Shown: piece by piece, positions 18,780-28,151 of the stretch
Position numbering within the stretch: position 1 is the first letter of the stretch
Layout: every line of letters starts with the position of its first letter
Origin: Alkalihalobacillus sp. BA299
GTDB taxonomy: Bacteria; Bacillota; Bacilli; Bacillales; Bacillaceae_F
Length of the DNA stretch: 64,000 nucleotides
Direction: 5' to 3'
NCBI RefSeq assembly: GCF_017745675.1
Contig: NZ_JAFLJM010000011.1
Coordinates: 62,001 to 126,000 of the forward strand
Translations under genes and position numbers: made by a program
Notes under the pieces: model-generated
What the model was told of the DNA's origin: nothing
Database searches by the model: none
What the model saw: only the letters and a program-made list of their open reading frames with translations

Positions 18780-20309
18780 TTAATATTTTTTCTCTAAACG
18801 TGATAATTCTTGAAACGTTGTTTGAAATTTAGCATACAGTTGTTTATAAAGCGTATAATAATCTTCATATATTTTTACATTTTCCTGATTCGGCTTCATA
18901 ACATCAACGACTTTGACTAATTTTTCACATGCAGATTCAATATCGTTATACAAACCAGCACCTACACCAGCTAATAATGCAACACCAAATGCTGGGCCAT
19001 CAACATTTTCTAAAGTTACAACCTCCGCACCTATTACATCTGCTAGAATTTGTCTCCACACTTTGGACTTCGCTCCACCACCAATAACCCGAATTTGCTC
19101 AATTGGAATATTGAGTTCACGCATAATTTCAACCGAGTCTCTAAGCCCAAAGGCTACCCCTTCTAAAATAGAACGTGTCATCATAGCTTTCGTATGTCTT
19201 GTGGTTAAACCTATAAAACACCCTCTTGCATCTGGATCAGCGTACGGTGTTCTTTCTCCCATTAAATATGGCAAAAAGATTAAACCATTTGAACCGACGG
19301 AAGCATCATCAGCAGCAGCACACATTAATTCATATGCGTCCGTTTTTGTTTTTCTTCCAACTTCCTGCTCCTCTTGTCCGACATTGTTCATCCACCACCT
19401 CAAACTTTCAGCCGCTGATAGCATTACCCCCATCGTATGCCATTTATTATTTACTGCATGACAAAATGAGTGGAGTCTGTTTTCCTCATCTATTAAAAAT
19501 TCTTCGCTAAAAGCAAATACAACCCCCGATGTTCCAAGTGACACAGACAGAATGCCTGGCTCTACGACCCCTGTTCCAACTGCACCTGCAGCCTGATCGC
19601 CGCCTCCACCAACTACTTGAAGATTATCTTTTAATCCAAACTTCTCTGATAATTCTTTTGTTAATCTCGTACTAGGAATTTGAGATTCAAATACAGGTGG
19701 CATCCAGTTTTCTGGTATATCTAATTGCTGTAACATCTCTTTTGACCAAGTTCTTTTGCTTACATCAAACAAAAGAGTTCCTGATGCATCCGATACTTCT
19801 GTAGCCAATTGACCTGTTAATTTATAACGAATATAGTCTTTCGGTAATAGTACGTATTTAATTTGCTCATATAAATGAGGTTCATGTTTTTTAACCCATA
19901 AGATTTTAGGTGCAGTAAAGCCTGTTAATGCTTTATTACCTACTCTTTGTTGTAAAACGTCTTTGTCAACATGATCTGTAATCCAATCACACTCTTCTGA
20001 CGTTCTCTGATCACACCATAATATAGCTGGGCGCAAAACTTCCATATCTTTATTTAAAAATACGGACCCATGCATTTGTCCTGATAACCCAATGCCAGCT
20101 AGTTTTTGTGGATTAATATGGTTCAACACTTTCTCAAACGTTTTGATAGTTGCTGTCCACCACGTATCTGGATTTTGTTCGGCCCACCCCGGAAATGGAT
20201 GAGATAATTCGTAACTTTCTGTTTCGCTTGCTACCATTTGTCCTCTTTCATCAATCAAGATCGTTTTAACCGAAGAAGTTCCGATATCTATTCCCATAAG
20301 ATAATTCAT
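18780..20309 (-). CDS. xylB: xylulokinase (FGGY family)
   Basis: A 509-residue FGGY kinase that phosphorylates D-xylulose with ATP to xylulose-5-phosphate. MGIDIGTSSVK is the N-terminal phosphate loop, GLSGQMHG is the xylulokinase substrate motif, WCDQRTS follows, and GGGGDQAAGAVGTG with GGGAKSKVWRQI form the second lobe. The ATG at 20309 has AGGGGA seven bases upstream; the frame to 20369 has no RBS. It is the last gene of an operon with a PfkB kinase, a Gfo/Idh/MocA enzyme and an aldolase. Confidence 0.92.
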   Translation of the reverse strand: MNYLMGIDIGTSSVKTILIDERGQMVASETESYELSHPFPGWAEQNPDTWWTATIKTFEKVLNHINPQKLAGIGLSGQMHGSVFLNKDMEVLRPAILWCDQRTSEECDWITDHVDKDVLQQRVGNKALTGFTAPKILWVKKHEPHLYEQIKYVLLPKDYIRYKLTGQLATEVSDASGTLLFDVSKRTWSKEMLQQLDIPENWMPPVFESQIPSTRLTKELSEKFGLKDNLQVVGGGGDQAAGAVGTGVVEPGILSVSLGTSGVVFAFSEEFLIDEENRLHSFCHAVNNKWHTMGVMLSAAESLRWWMNNVGQEEQEVGRKTKTDAYELMCAAADDASVGSNGLIFLPYLMGERTPYADPDARGCFIGLTTRHTKAMMTRSILEGVAFGLRDSVEIMRELNIPIEQIRVIGGGAKSKVWRQILADVIGAEVVTLENVDGPAFGVALLAGVGAGLYNDIESACEKLVKVVDVMKPNQENVKIYEDYYTLYKQLYAKFQTTFQELSRLEKKY

Positions 20310-20381
20310 GATAATTCCCCTATTCCATCCTTTTTTTGATCGAATTAAAAGTAATAAAAAGTAGGGCAATGAACACCTCTA

Positions 20382-21593
20382 CTAAGATGAAGAGCATAAA
20401 TCCTGTGGCCCTCGGTACAACCTGCCTCCACTTATTTCACTTAGACCTTCCAAGGAAATAGTCGGAGCCAAAACACTAGGCTTACTTTTAATAAAACGTT
20501 GCACTTCTTCCCAATGTGGAATACCACTTATCGCATCAGGCTTTTGAACATTGAAGGACCCAACTCCCACAGCACCTTCCAATACCTGTTCAGGGGTAAG
20601 CCCTTGTAATAAACCACCCAAAAAACCAGCTATTGTACTATCCCCTGCACCCGTTGTGCCTTGCACCTCAACCTCGAAGCACGGAATTAGCAACTCTCTT
20701 TGCATCCATGCTTTTGTACTACTGCAATTAAATAATCCCGACTTTTCCAGTCTCTGTTCATCATCTGTCGTTCGCATGTACAAACCATGTTCCCCAAGTT
20801 TGATAACGACAATCGCAGCGCCAGCTTGTAATAATTGGTCAGCTATACGGGATAAGGATTGCTGACTAGCACCACATAAAATACCTGATGATTCTGTTCG
20901 CCTCGTCAAATTGTCATACAATTCACGGTCAAGCATAAAAACTATTTCTTCAAAGCTGGGGAGAAAAATATCAACGTAAGGCATCACTTTGTTCAAAATC
21001 GGAAGCCAGTCTGTTTTACCTGCTTCAGATTCAGGATCAGGCTGAGCCATATCTAGTGACGTAGTTAAGCCTTTCCCTTTGACTTTTCGAAATATATTGA
21101 CGAGTTCTTCCCCTTCATTCTGAAACATATTAAACATTAGCGAAGGGTATCCGAAGTGGAAAAGTTTCGCTTCGGATACCTTATCCATATCCATATCATC
21201 TGCAGAAAAAGTATCATTCGCTCCAGGGCAATGCAAAAATATACGATCTCCACCAGGAGGACTGATCACAATTGAATATGAGCTATTTTCACCTGGAGTA
21301 GTAATCATCCCCTGTGTCAAAGTCACATCTATATCCTTAATAAGTCTCAAAAGCGCTTGTCCGAATACGTCATTGCCCACTTTTCCCATTAGAGTAGTGG
21401 AAAAACCTAACTTGTGCAGAGCGATGCCTGTATTGGGAACTGCTCCTCCAGTTGCAACCATGGCTTGTCCAACATCAATCAGTTTTCCAGGTTGGAGTAA
21501 TGCTGACAAATTGTTTGTCTTTGTCTTCAACTCTGGAATGACATCTAGACAAATATGCCCCGCCACAATTACATCATTCCGCTGATTACTCAC
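20382..21593 (-). CDS. PfkB-family sugar kinase
   Basis: A 403-residue ribokinase-type enzyme, longer than the usual 300-330. The first signature is ATGGAVPNTGIALHKLG (about 47-63) and the second, with the catalytic Asp, is GTTGAGDSTIAGFLGGL. Around residues 225-250 there is an extra stretch (RELYDNLTRRTESSGI) that accounts for part of the added length. The start is GTG with AAAGGTGG eight bases upstream. It lies between xylB (72 bp) and the Gfo/Idh/MocA gene (28 bp), so the operon has two kinases of different folds. The substrate is unknown. Base composition is richer in G+C than the dehydrogenase genes upstream. Confidence 0.85.
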   Translation of the reverse strand: MSNQRNDVIVAGHICLDVIPELKTKTNNLSALLQPGKLIDVGQAMVATGGAVPNTGIALHKLGFSTTLMGKVGNDVFGQALLRLIKDIDVTLTQGMITTPGENSSYSIVISPPGGDRIFLHCPGANDTFSADDMDMDKVSEAKLFHFGYPSLMFNMFQNEGEELVNIFRKVKGKGLTTSLDMAQPDPESEAGKTDWLPILNKVMPYVDIFLPSFEEIVFMLDRELYDNLTRRTESSGILCGASQQSLSRIADQLLQAGAAIVVIKLGEHGLYMRTTDDEQRLEKSGLFNCSSTKAWMQRELLIPCFEVEVQGTTGAGDSTIAGFLGGLLQGLTPEQVLEGAVGVGSFNVQKPDAISGIPHWEEVQRFIKSKPSVLAPTISLEGLSEISGGRLYRGPQDLCSSS

Positions 21594-21621
21594 ATGTCAT
21601 GCCACCTTTCAATTTTATACA

Positions 21622-22773
21622 CTATGTCAGAGTAATCGTATTACCTGTTTTTTGGGATTTTAACGCAGCTGTAAACAATTGGTGACTCTCCTTTGCCTCT
21701 TGTGGGTCAGCACAATAAAACGGTTGTTGCATGTTCTCCCTGCCATTTGTGATTTCATCACAAAATGCTGCCCACATTTGCAAGATGGAGTCTGAGAAAC
21801 CGAATTCAAATATCCCCCCTGTAATCGTTTGATAAGCTGATGTATATGGAACATCCTGTATATGCCATGCTTGTGGTCCACCAACCTCATATGGAAGGGC
21901 AGCAAGTTGCTTCGGATTTTTTGTTGAAAATTCTGCCGAAAACTCAGTACCGTTTACTCGTAAGAACCATGTGTTTGCATGACCAGGAGCAATACGTTTT
22001 GTGGAAAGAATCATCGGAAAATGCTGGTCCTCTGTCTTTACATCACATGATAAAATAGCGTTATCCCATGTCTCACAAGGTACCATTTGTCCTTTTCCTT
22101 CAGGACGTTCATCAACCACTTGAGTAAGTAGGGAATAAACAGATTGAGGCTTCCAACCAAACCTTAACGGCATATGTAGTACATGCATTCCCAAGTCTCC
22201 CATACATCCGTATTCACCATTTGTTGCCACCATTCTTTTCCAATTTATTTCCTTTTTGGGGTTTAAATCGCTAGAATGCCAGAATCCAGCCTCCACCTCA
22301 ATGATTTTGCCGAATTTGTTTTCACGAATCCACTGTCCTAGTTGATAAGCACCAGGGAAAAACGGGAACTCAGAGGAACATCTAACAATTACATCAGGAT
22401 GTTCATCAATAACTTTCAGAATAGCTTCATTTGCTTTTTGATCAATTCCAAATGGCTTTTCACCCAACAAATGCTTACCTGCCCGAACAATATCTGTATA
22501 TATTTGTTCATGCAAATGATGGGGAACCGCACAGTAAATGGCATCAATATCGTTTTGCTCCAATAGCTCTTTATAATCGTTTGTTTTAAACGTAACACTT
22601 GGTAGATGCTCCTCAAACCAGTTCATCATATCTTCATTGGAATCACATACAGCAACGATTGATGGTTGAAAGTCTACCCCTGTAAGATGGCACCATCGTG
22701 AAACGACGCTGGCAAATTCACGCCCCATCAACCCACAACCAATGATCCCGAAACGAATTTTCTGTTTGGCCAT
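21622..22773 (-). CDS. Gfo/Idh/MocA-family oxidoreductase
   Basis: A 383-residue NAD(P)-dependent sugar or polyol dehydrogenase. GIIGCGLMG (9-17) is the nucleotide-binding loop, and GEKPFGI carries the EKP motif with the catalytic lysine. The C-terminal half has a predicted open beta-sheet with MGDLGMHVLHM (family GxHxxD-like helix), where the second catalytic His lies. AGGGGGGAA precedes the ATG. It starts three bases before the upstream aldolase ends its frame, so translation is probably coupled. The substrate cannot be named. Confidence 0.85.
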   Translation of the reverse strand: MAKQKIRFGIIGCGLMGREFASVVSRWCHLTGVDFQPSIVAVCDSNEDMMNWFEEHLPSVTFKTNDYKELLEQNDIDAIYCAVPHHLHEQIYTDIVRAGKHLLGEKPFGIDQKANEAILKVIDEHPDVIVRCSSEFPFFPGAYQLGQWIRENKFGKIIEVEAGFWHSSDLNPKKEINWKRMVATNGEYGCMGDLGMHVLHMPLRFGWKPQSVYSLLTQVVDERPEGKGQMVPCETWDNAILSCDVKTEDQHFPMILSTKRIAPGHANTWFLRVNGTEFSAEFSTKNPKQLAALPYEVGGPQAWHIQDVPYTSAYQTITGGIFEFGFSDSILQMWAAFCDEITNGRENMQQPFYCADPQEAKESHQLFTAALKSQKTGNTITLT

Positions 22774-22776
22774 CCA

Positions 22777-23613
22777 TTATTCCCCCCTTAAAATGCCCAT
22801 TGCTTGTTCCACCCCAAACCCCTGGTGTACAATCGCCATAAAAGCTTTCGTCATACGATCTGGGTGATCATGCTGAATAACATTACGGCCGTAAACAATC
22901 CCCGATGCACCCTGCTTCATCAAAGCATGCGTACGGGCAAAAATTTCTTCATCGGCAGCACGTCCACCGCCACGTGGCAAGACTGGCTTACCAGAAGCAG
23001 CTTCGACAACTTTATGGTATTCTTCTACATTATCACATGGGTCGGCCTTAATAATATCAGCCCCTAACTCTACAGCCTGGCGGACCAATGGAACAATTTT
23101 GGTAATATCTCCGTTTACCATGTATCCGCCATGAGTATCATTTGGCTGCATCACCAATGGCTCTACCATTAATGGCATTCCAAACCGCTCACATTCGGGT
23201 TTCAACTTTGCAACGTTACGAACACATTGATGGTATAACTCTGGTTGATTCGGTAATAATAACAAATTCACTACAACACATGCCGCATCAAGGGCAACTG
23301 CTTGCTCTACTGGTCTATCAATCAATTCACTGAATAAGTGTGAAGGTAATTCTTTTCCGTATATATTGGCTACATCTGTGCGTAGTACGAGAGATGGCTT
23401 TTGCTTTCCTGGTATGGATTGTAATATTTTGGCTTGACCAGGACTCAATTGAATCGCATCTGGATTCGCATCCACGATTGTTACAATAGCCTTCTCCATA
23501 TTTTCAATCCCTTTTAAAAAAGAATACTCATTAAAGAAGCCGTGATCGATAGCTACATCAAAGCATTTTCCTTGGATACTAAATAATCGGTTTATTCTAG
23601 CTTCAACTGACAT
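22777..23613 (-). CDS. class I aldolase of the DeoC/FbaB/LacD group
   Basis: A 278-residue TIM-barrel aldolase. FDVAIDHGFF, DAACVVVNLLL, GADIIKADPCD (likely Schiff-base lysine) and LPRGGGRAADEE are the conserved strands of FbaB/LsrF-type aldolases, which split ketose (bis)phosphates. The ATG at 23613 has AAAGGAG eight bases upstream; the TTG at 23619 would be too close. It is the first gene of the aldolase-oxidoreductase-PfkB-XylB operon, 167 bp after the dehydrogenase gene and a weak hairpin. Together with the PfkB kinase it may form a kinase-aldolase route. The substrate is open. Confidence 0.8.
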   Translation of the reverse strand: MSVEARINRLFSIQGKCFDVAIDHGFFNEYSFLKGIENMEKAIVTIVDANPDAIQLSPGQAKILQSIPGKQKPSLVLRTDVANIYGKELPSHLFSELIDRPVEQAVALDAACVVVNLLLLPNQPELYHQCVRNVAKLKPECERFGMPLMVEPLVMQPNDTHGGYMVNGDITKIVPLVRQAVELGADIIKADPCDNVEEYHKVVEAASGKPVLPRGGGRAADEEIFARTHALMKQGASGIVYGRNVIQHDHPDRMTKAFMAIVHQGFGVEQAMGILRGE

Positions 23614-23690
23614 ATACAACTCTCCTTTAGTTTATTTGTAACAAAAAATGTTCGTTTCCAACAAAAATAGTAATCTTACTCATTGATAAA

Positions 23691-23714
23691 GACCGCTCCA
23701 GAATTAGAGCGATC
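23691..23714 (-). terminator. weak hairpin between operon parts
   Basis: GACCGCTC and GAGCGATC pair over 8 bp with one G-U pair around an 8-base loop, between the dehydrogenase stop and the aldolase start. The T-run is poor, so read-through is likely. Confidence 0.4.
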
Positions 23715-23780
23715 TCCCTTATACATCAAATTGGAAGGACCAATTTATTTCCAAATCAACTTTCGTAGCCTTCTAAAATT

Positions 23781-24809
23781 TTAGTTCTCTTTACAATCAA
23801 TCACTACTTTAATATGGCCTTTTCCACTATCCACTTGTTGCATTGCTTTCCCAAATTCATCAAGACTAAATCGATGAGTAATCATCTTTTTGACATCGAC
23901 TATGCCATTTTTAATTACTTTAATTGCTCTATCAAAACAATGAGTTTGAGCAAAAGACCCAATAATCTTTAATTCTTTTGAGAAGATTTCATACGGACTT
24001 ACGGTAATTGTATCTTCTTCAGAAGCCACACCATAAATGACAACCTTCGCACCATGTTTTGTATGTTTCGTTAACGTTTGCATAACGACTGGCGCACCTG
24101 TCGCATCTACCACTATATCAAAGCCTTTTGGAAGTAGCTTCTTCAACTCGTCTTCATGCGCTGAGTAATTATTTCTATCCATTAAGATAGTGTAATCTGC
24201 ACCTAATTCCTTAGCTAATTCAAGCTTATTCGGATCCGAAGCCACAACAACAAGATTACCAGCACCTGAATACTTTAGAAGCTGTGCCATAATTAATCCA
24301 GTAGGACCAGCACCGAAAATAACAACGTCATCACCAGTTTGTACATCCACTACATCCGTACCATGAATAGCACAAGCTGTTGGTTCAATAAAGATTGCTT
24401 CATCAAAATGGAGATTTCCAATTGGAAATACTTTATCGGCATTTACAGCTACAAATTCAGCAAACCCACCTGGTCCTGTTACTCCTAATGAATAGAAATT
24501 TTCACAATAAAGTGGTTGATTACGTTGACAGTAATAACAGTGTCCACATAAGACTGTGTTATCAGCAGCTACACGTTCACCAACACTTAAGGATGTTACC
24601 GCACTTCCAACCTCTACAATTTTTCCAACAAACTCATGCCCTGGTATTAATGGGAAATTAGCAATAAATTCACCTTGATGGATATGAGCATCTGTTTTAC
24701 AAACACCGCATGATGTCACTTCAATTAGAACTTGATTTTCCTGAATAACTGGTTTTGTAACTGGTTTTACCGAAAATTTTTCTGGTGCACTATAATATAC
24801 AGCCTTCAT
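23781..24809 (-). CDS. zinc-dependent alcohol dehydrogenase (polyol type) 1
   Basis: A 342-residue medium-chain dehydrogenase. Catalytic zinc ligands are Cys in SCGVCKTD and His/Glu in PGHEFVG; the structural zinc site is CGHCYYCQRNQPLYC. FGAGPTGLIMAQLL binds NAD(H). The family oxidises secondary alcohols of sugars such as D-arabitol, sorbitol or threitol. GAGGGG precedes the ATG. It follows a second such enzyme by 45 bp, so the operon can oxidise two polyols or act in two successive steps. Which polyol is not readable. Confidence 0.88.
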   Translation of the reverse strand: MKAVYYSAPEKFSVKPVTKPVIQENQVLIEVTSCGVCKTDAHIHQGEFIANFPLIPGHEFVGKIVEVGSAVTSLSVGERVAADNTVLCGHCYYCQRNQPLYCENFYSLGVTGPGGFAEFVAVNADKVFPIGNLHFDEAIFIEPTACAIHGTDVVDVQTGDDVVIFGAGPTGLIMAQLLKYSGAGNLVVVASDPNKLELAKELGADYTILMDRNNYSAHEDELKKLLPKGFDIVVDATGAPVVMQTLTKHTKHGAKVVIYGVASEEDTITVSPYEIFSKELKIIGSFAQTHCFDRAIKVIKNGIVDVKKMITHRFSLDEFGKAMQQVDSGKGHIKVVIDCKEN

Positions 24810-24854
24810 TCTATCAATCCCCTCATTATTTTATGAATAAATTGGATTTATTTA

Positions 24855-25898
24855 TTATGGTCGAACCATAATTTTGATAGCATTTGTTTTATCTGTTATT
24901 GCTTTTTCAAAAGCTTCCTCCATTTCATCAAGCGAGTAGTAATGCGTCATGATATTTTTTAAATCTAACTCACTATTCTCTATCATATTGATGGCTGTTT
25001 GATATGTATTGGAATATCTGAACACTCCATAAATATCAATCTCGCCACCTACTATATTACTAATATTCAGCGTAGCAACGTCCTCAGGTGGCATCCCGAC
25101 GATCACCACGCGACCGCCTCGTTTAACGGCAGACAGCGCAGATTTTAAGGCATTAGCGTTCCCAGCCGTCTCTAAAGCAAGATCAACACCTTTTCCATTT
25201 GTTAATAAGTTAATCTTTTCTAACAGATTATCTTGCTTTAAATTAACCGTATGAGTAACACCCATTTTTTTAGAAACTTCAAGTCGTGACTCTTCAAGGT
25301 CAACACCTATTATTTTACTAGCACCTGCTGCTTTAGCTACTGCTGCAGTTAAAATCCCTATCGGTCCCATGCCCATTATTACTACCGTTTCCCCAGGTTG
25401 TAATCTACCTCTGCGGACAGCATGGATACCAACAGAAATTGGTTCAGCCATTGCTGCTTCATCAAAAGTCATCTGGTCTGGTATCGGATAGACAAAATCA
25501 GAGCGAATAGCAATATATTCACAAAAAGCTCCATCATACGGTGGAGTTGCTAAAAACTCTACTTCTGGACATAAATTGTATTTACCTGACTTACAATATT
25601 CACAAACACCACACGTAACACCAGGTTCCACTGTAACCCGTTGACCAACAGAAAGATTCTTCACATTGGACCCAATCTCTACTACTTCTCCAGCTGATTC
25701 ATGACCAAGAATAATTGGCTTTTCTACTATAAATGATCCAATTCTTCCATGTTCATAGTAGTGAACATCTGAACCACATAAACCTACTGATTTTACTTTT
25801 ATTAATACTTCATTGGGAGAAGGTTTTGGAATATCTTTTTCTTGAATTTCAATAATGCCAGGTTCAACTAGTACTGCAGCTTTCATTTTTTCAGACAT
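24855..25898 (-). CDS. zinc-dependent alcohol dehydrogenase 2, sorbitol/xylitol dehydrogenase-like
   Basis: A 347-residue medium-chain dehydrogenase very like Bacillus GutB. The motifs are VGLCGSDVHYYEHGRIG (catalytic Cys and the polyol-binding Tyr), LGHESAGEV, the structural zinc cysteines CGVCEYCKSGKYNLC and MGMGPIGILTAAVAKAAGA for NAD. GutB-type enzymes convert sorbitol to fructose and xylitol to xylulose, and a xylulokinase gene lies 4.5 kb downstream. RBS AAGGGTGA. It is preceded by a strong stem-loop after the binding-protein gene, which may set the relative level of the two mRNA parts. Confidence 0.9.
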   Translation of the reverse strand: MSEKMKAAVLVEPGIIEIQEKDIPKPSPNEVLIKVKSVGLCGSDVHYYEHGRIGSFIVEKPIILGHESAGEVVEIGSNVKNLSVGQRVTVEPGVTCGVCEYCKSGKYNLCPEVEFLATPPYDGAFCEYIAIRSDFVYPIPDQMTFDEAAMAEPISVGIHAVRRGRLQPGETVVIMGMGPIGILTAAVAKAAGASKIIGVDLEESRLEVSKKMGVTHTVNLKQDNLLEKINLLTNGKGVDLALETAGNANALKSALSAVKRGGRVVIVGMPPEDVATLNISNIVGGEIDIYGVFRYSNTYQTAINMIENSELDLKNIMTHYYSLDEMEEAFEKAITDKTNAIKIMVRP

Positions 25899-25971
25899 AC
25901 TTATTTCACCCTTTTCAAAAATTAGATTACTAATCTTTCTATTAAAAGAATTATTTCATCTTAATAGATTG

Positions 25972-26023
25972 ATAGGGACCATACCCTAGATCTCAACTTT
26001 CAATCATTCGGTACGATCCCTAT
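25972..26023 (-). other. intercistronic stem-loop
   Basis: A 14-bp stem with G-U pairs (ATAGGGACCATACC 25972-25985, GGTACGATCCCTAT 26010-26023) lies between the binding-protein gene and the dehydrogenase. There is no T-run, so it is more likely an RNA-stabilising or processing structure than a terminator. Confidence 0.55.
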
Positions 26024-26029
26024 TCATCT

Positions 26030-27037
26030 TTACTTATCTCCGTAAAATTTTTCTATATACTCATCTGCATTATCTGCTGTCACTAGCTCAAATGGTACTT
26101 CATATAATTCTTCTAAGGTTTCACCTTGTGCTGCTTTATATGCTACTTCTACCGCTGTTTCACCTTGTGCTACTGCATTTTGGAAAATACTCGCAACCAT
26201 GTCACCTGATTTCAATGCTAGTAACGCGTCATATACTCCGTCTACACCGACAACTGGAATGTCCATTCCTTTTGCTTTAAGGGCATTTAATGCACCTAAT
26301 GCCATTTCGTCATTTTGACCAATTACACCGTCAATATTGTCTCCGTGAGATTGAAGCCAGTTTTCCATAATATCCATTGCTTCAGAACGTGACCAGTTCG
26401 CAGTTCTTTTTTCTAAAACTGTAATTTCTGGATATTCTTTTAAAATATTTTCGATCCCTTGTCCTCTTTCAACTTGCGCAGATTGTCCGATAGGTCCTTC
26501 AAAAATAACGACATTTCCTTTTCCACCTAAAGCTTCAACTAATTGTTTCGTTTCCATTTCTCCTGCAACTACATCTGGAGAACCTACATAAGAAGATAAT
26601 TTATCAGCAGTTAAAAATGCATTTACTCCAATAACTGGAGTTCCGTTTTCAACAATACTGTTAACGGTATTATTTAAAGCTTCTGCATCAATCGGATTGA
26701 CAATAATTGCATCAACATTTTGCGTTTCTAAACTTTGAAGCTGTGAAATAGCTGTACTTACATCATAGTTCCCATCCATAACAACAAGTTCAACACCTAG
26801 GTCTTCCGCTTTTGCTTCCATCGCTTCTGTTAAGATCGTCGCAAATTCCGCTTGTAAACCATACACTTGGAAACCGATTGTAATATCACTTTTTTCAGCA
26901 GCTGATTCGTTTGTATTACTGCCCCCTTCTGAACTACTCTCGCTACCTCCACTACTTTCTTCCGCTCCACCACAAGCTGCTAATAGAGCTACTAAGAACA
27001 AGCTAACTAATAATAATACTGATTTTTTTCTTAGCAT
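26030..27037 (-). CDS. ABC sugar importer, substrate-binding lipoprotein (RbsB type)
   Basis: A 335-residue extracellular binding protein. The ATG at 27037 (AAGGAGG eight bases upstream) gives a lipoprotein signal MLRKKSV...ALLAAC with lipidated Cys22, followed by a Ser/Gly/Glu linker to about residue 45. The rest is a periplasmic-binding-protein type 1 fold of the ribose/xylose family, with DAIIVNPIDAEAL and GVIGQNDEMALGAL as typical hinge and ligand strands. It delivers a sugar or polyol to the RbsA/RbsC-type importer encoded just upstream. Ligand unknown; ribose, xylitol, erythritol and related compounds are all carried by this family. Confidence 0.9.
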   Translation of the reverse strand: MLRKKSVLLLVSLFLVALLAACGGAEESSGGSESSSEGGSNTNESAAEKSDITIGFQVYGLQAEFATILTEAMEAKAEDLGVELVVMDGNYDVSTAISQLQSLETQNVDAIIVNPIDAEALNNTVNSIVENGTPVIGVNAFLTADKLSSYVGSPDVVAGEMETKQLVEALGGKGNVVIFEGPIGQSAQVERGQGIENILKEYPEITVLEKRTANWSRSEAMDIMENWLQSHGDNIDGVIGQNDEMALGALNALKAKGMDIPVVGVDGVYDALLALKSGDMVASIFQNAVAQGETAVEVAYKAAQGETLEELYEVPFELVTADNADEYIEKFYGDK

Positions 27038-27167
27038 GTTAACTGCCTCCTTATCATCCTTATAATTTTTTTGAATTGTACTTCCCCCGGAAACATTCCG
27101 TTTCAATCATAGATTAATAGTTAATGTTTATACTCTCCCCCTTAATAAGCTATAATTTTTATGTCAA

Positions 27168-28151
27168 TTATGACCGTTTGCGGTCAATCATGACTGCTAG
27201 AATAATAATGAAACCTTTGATTACCTGTTGCCAATACGAAGATACCCCGAGTAAATCTAAACCATTATTTAATACTCCTATAATCATCGCACCAACAAGT
27301 GTACCCCATAGTCTACCTTTTCCACCCATTAAACTCGTTCCACCGATTACTACGGCAGCAATCGCGTCTAACTCATAAGATACCCCTGCTTGTGGTAAAC
27401 CTGCTGAAACACGTGATGTCAAAATTAAACCTGCTAATCCTGCTAGCAAACCGCTAATACTATACACCCAGATTGTCGTTCGATTGACTTTAATTCCGGA
27501 GATTTTCGCAGCCATTTCGTTTCCACCGATCGCATATACATGTCGACCGAATTTTGTATTATACAAAATGACAGAAAATACGATAAAGACAATTAATGTA
27601 ATTAAAATTGGAATAGGTATACCTAAAATGTAACCGCCACCGATTTGTAAAAAGCTGTCGCTCAATCCAGAAACAGGGCGCCCATCGTTGTAAATAAACG
27701 TAAAGCCTCGAGCAATCGCCATCATTCCTAATGTAACGATAAATGGTGCTACATTCCATTTTGCAACCGTAAACCCATTAATAAAACCTAACAATAGGCC
27801 AGCTCCAAGTCCCATAACAACAGCGAGGAAAAAGTTTCCGTCTGGTCCAGTCGCAAAGGAAGCGGATACAATCCCTGCAAAAGCTAAAATCGATCCTACC
27901 GATAAGTCAATTCCCCTTGCTAAAATTACGAATGTCATCCCAATCGCCAAGATCGCATTAATGGAAACTTGTCGTCCTAAGTTCATAAGATTTTGAAAAG
28001 TCATGAAATTCGGTGTCAAAATTGATATTAGAGTGATAATCGCAAGTAATGCGAGAATAATTCCGTATTCAGAAAGAAGATATTTTAGATCTATTTTTTT
28101 TAATCCTTCATTATTAGTTGTTTTTGTTTGTTTATCCAGTTTGGCTTCCAA
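27168..28151 (-). CDS. ABC sugar importer, permease (RbsC type)
   Basis: A permease of about 327 residues with eight to ten membrane segments. LARGIDLSVGSILAFAGIV is the signature of ribose-type permeases, and GTSLMGGKGRLWGTLVGAM is the EAA-like loop that docks the ATPase. The frame reaches 28184 (TTG), but AGGGGG lies eight bases before a TTG at 28151, which I prefer. It overlaps the ATPase gene by about 20 bp, so the two are translationally coupled. Confidence 0.9.
   Translation of the reverse strand: MEAKLDKQTKTTNNEGLKKIDLKYLLSEYGIILALLAIITLISILTPNFMTFQNLMNLGRQVSINAILAIGMTFVILARGIDLSVGSILAFAGIVSASFATGPDGNFFLAVVMGLGAGLLLGFINGFTVAKWNVAPFIVTLGMMAIARGFTFIYNDGRPVSGLSDSFLQIGGGYILGIPIPILITLIVFIVFSVILYNTKFGRHVYAIGGNEMAAKISGIKVNRTTIWVYSISGLLAGLAGLILTSRVSAGLPQAGVSYELDAIAAVVIGGTSLMGGKGRLWGTLVGAMIIGVLNNGLDLLGVSSYWQQVIKGFIIILAVMIDRKRS

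Noticed and set aside
23639..23675. Another pair of 12-bp operators before the aldolase operon (GTAACAAAAAATG and CCAACAAAAATAG)
   Set aside because: They are direct repeats 20 bp apart, do not fit the palindrome and have no clear promoter in the right place.
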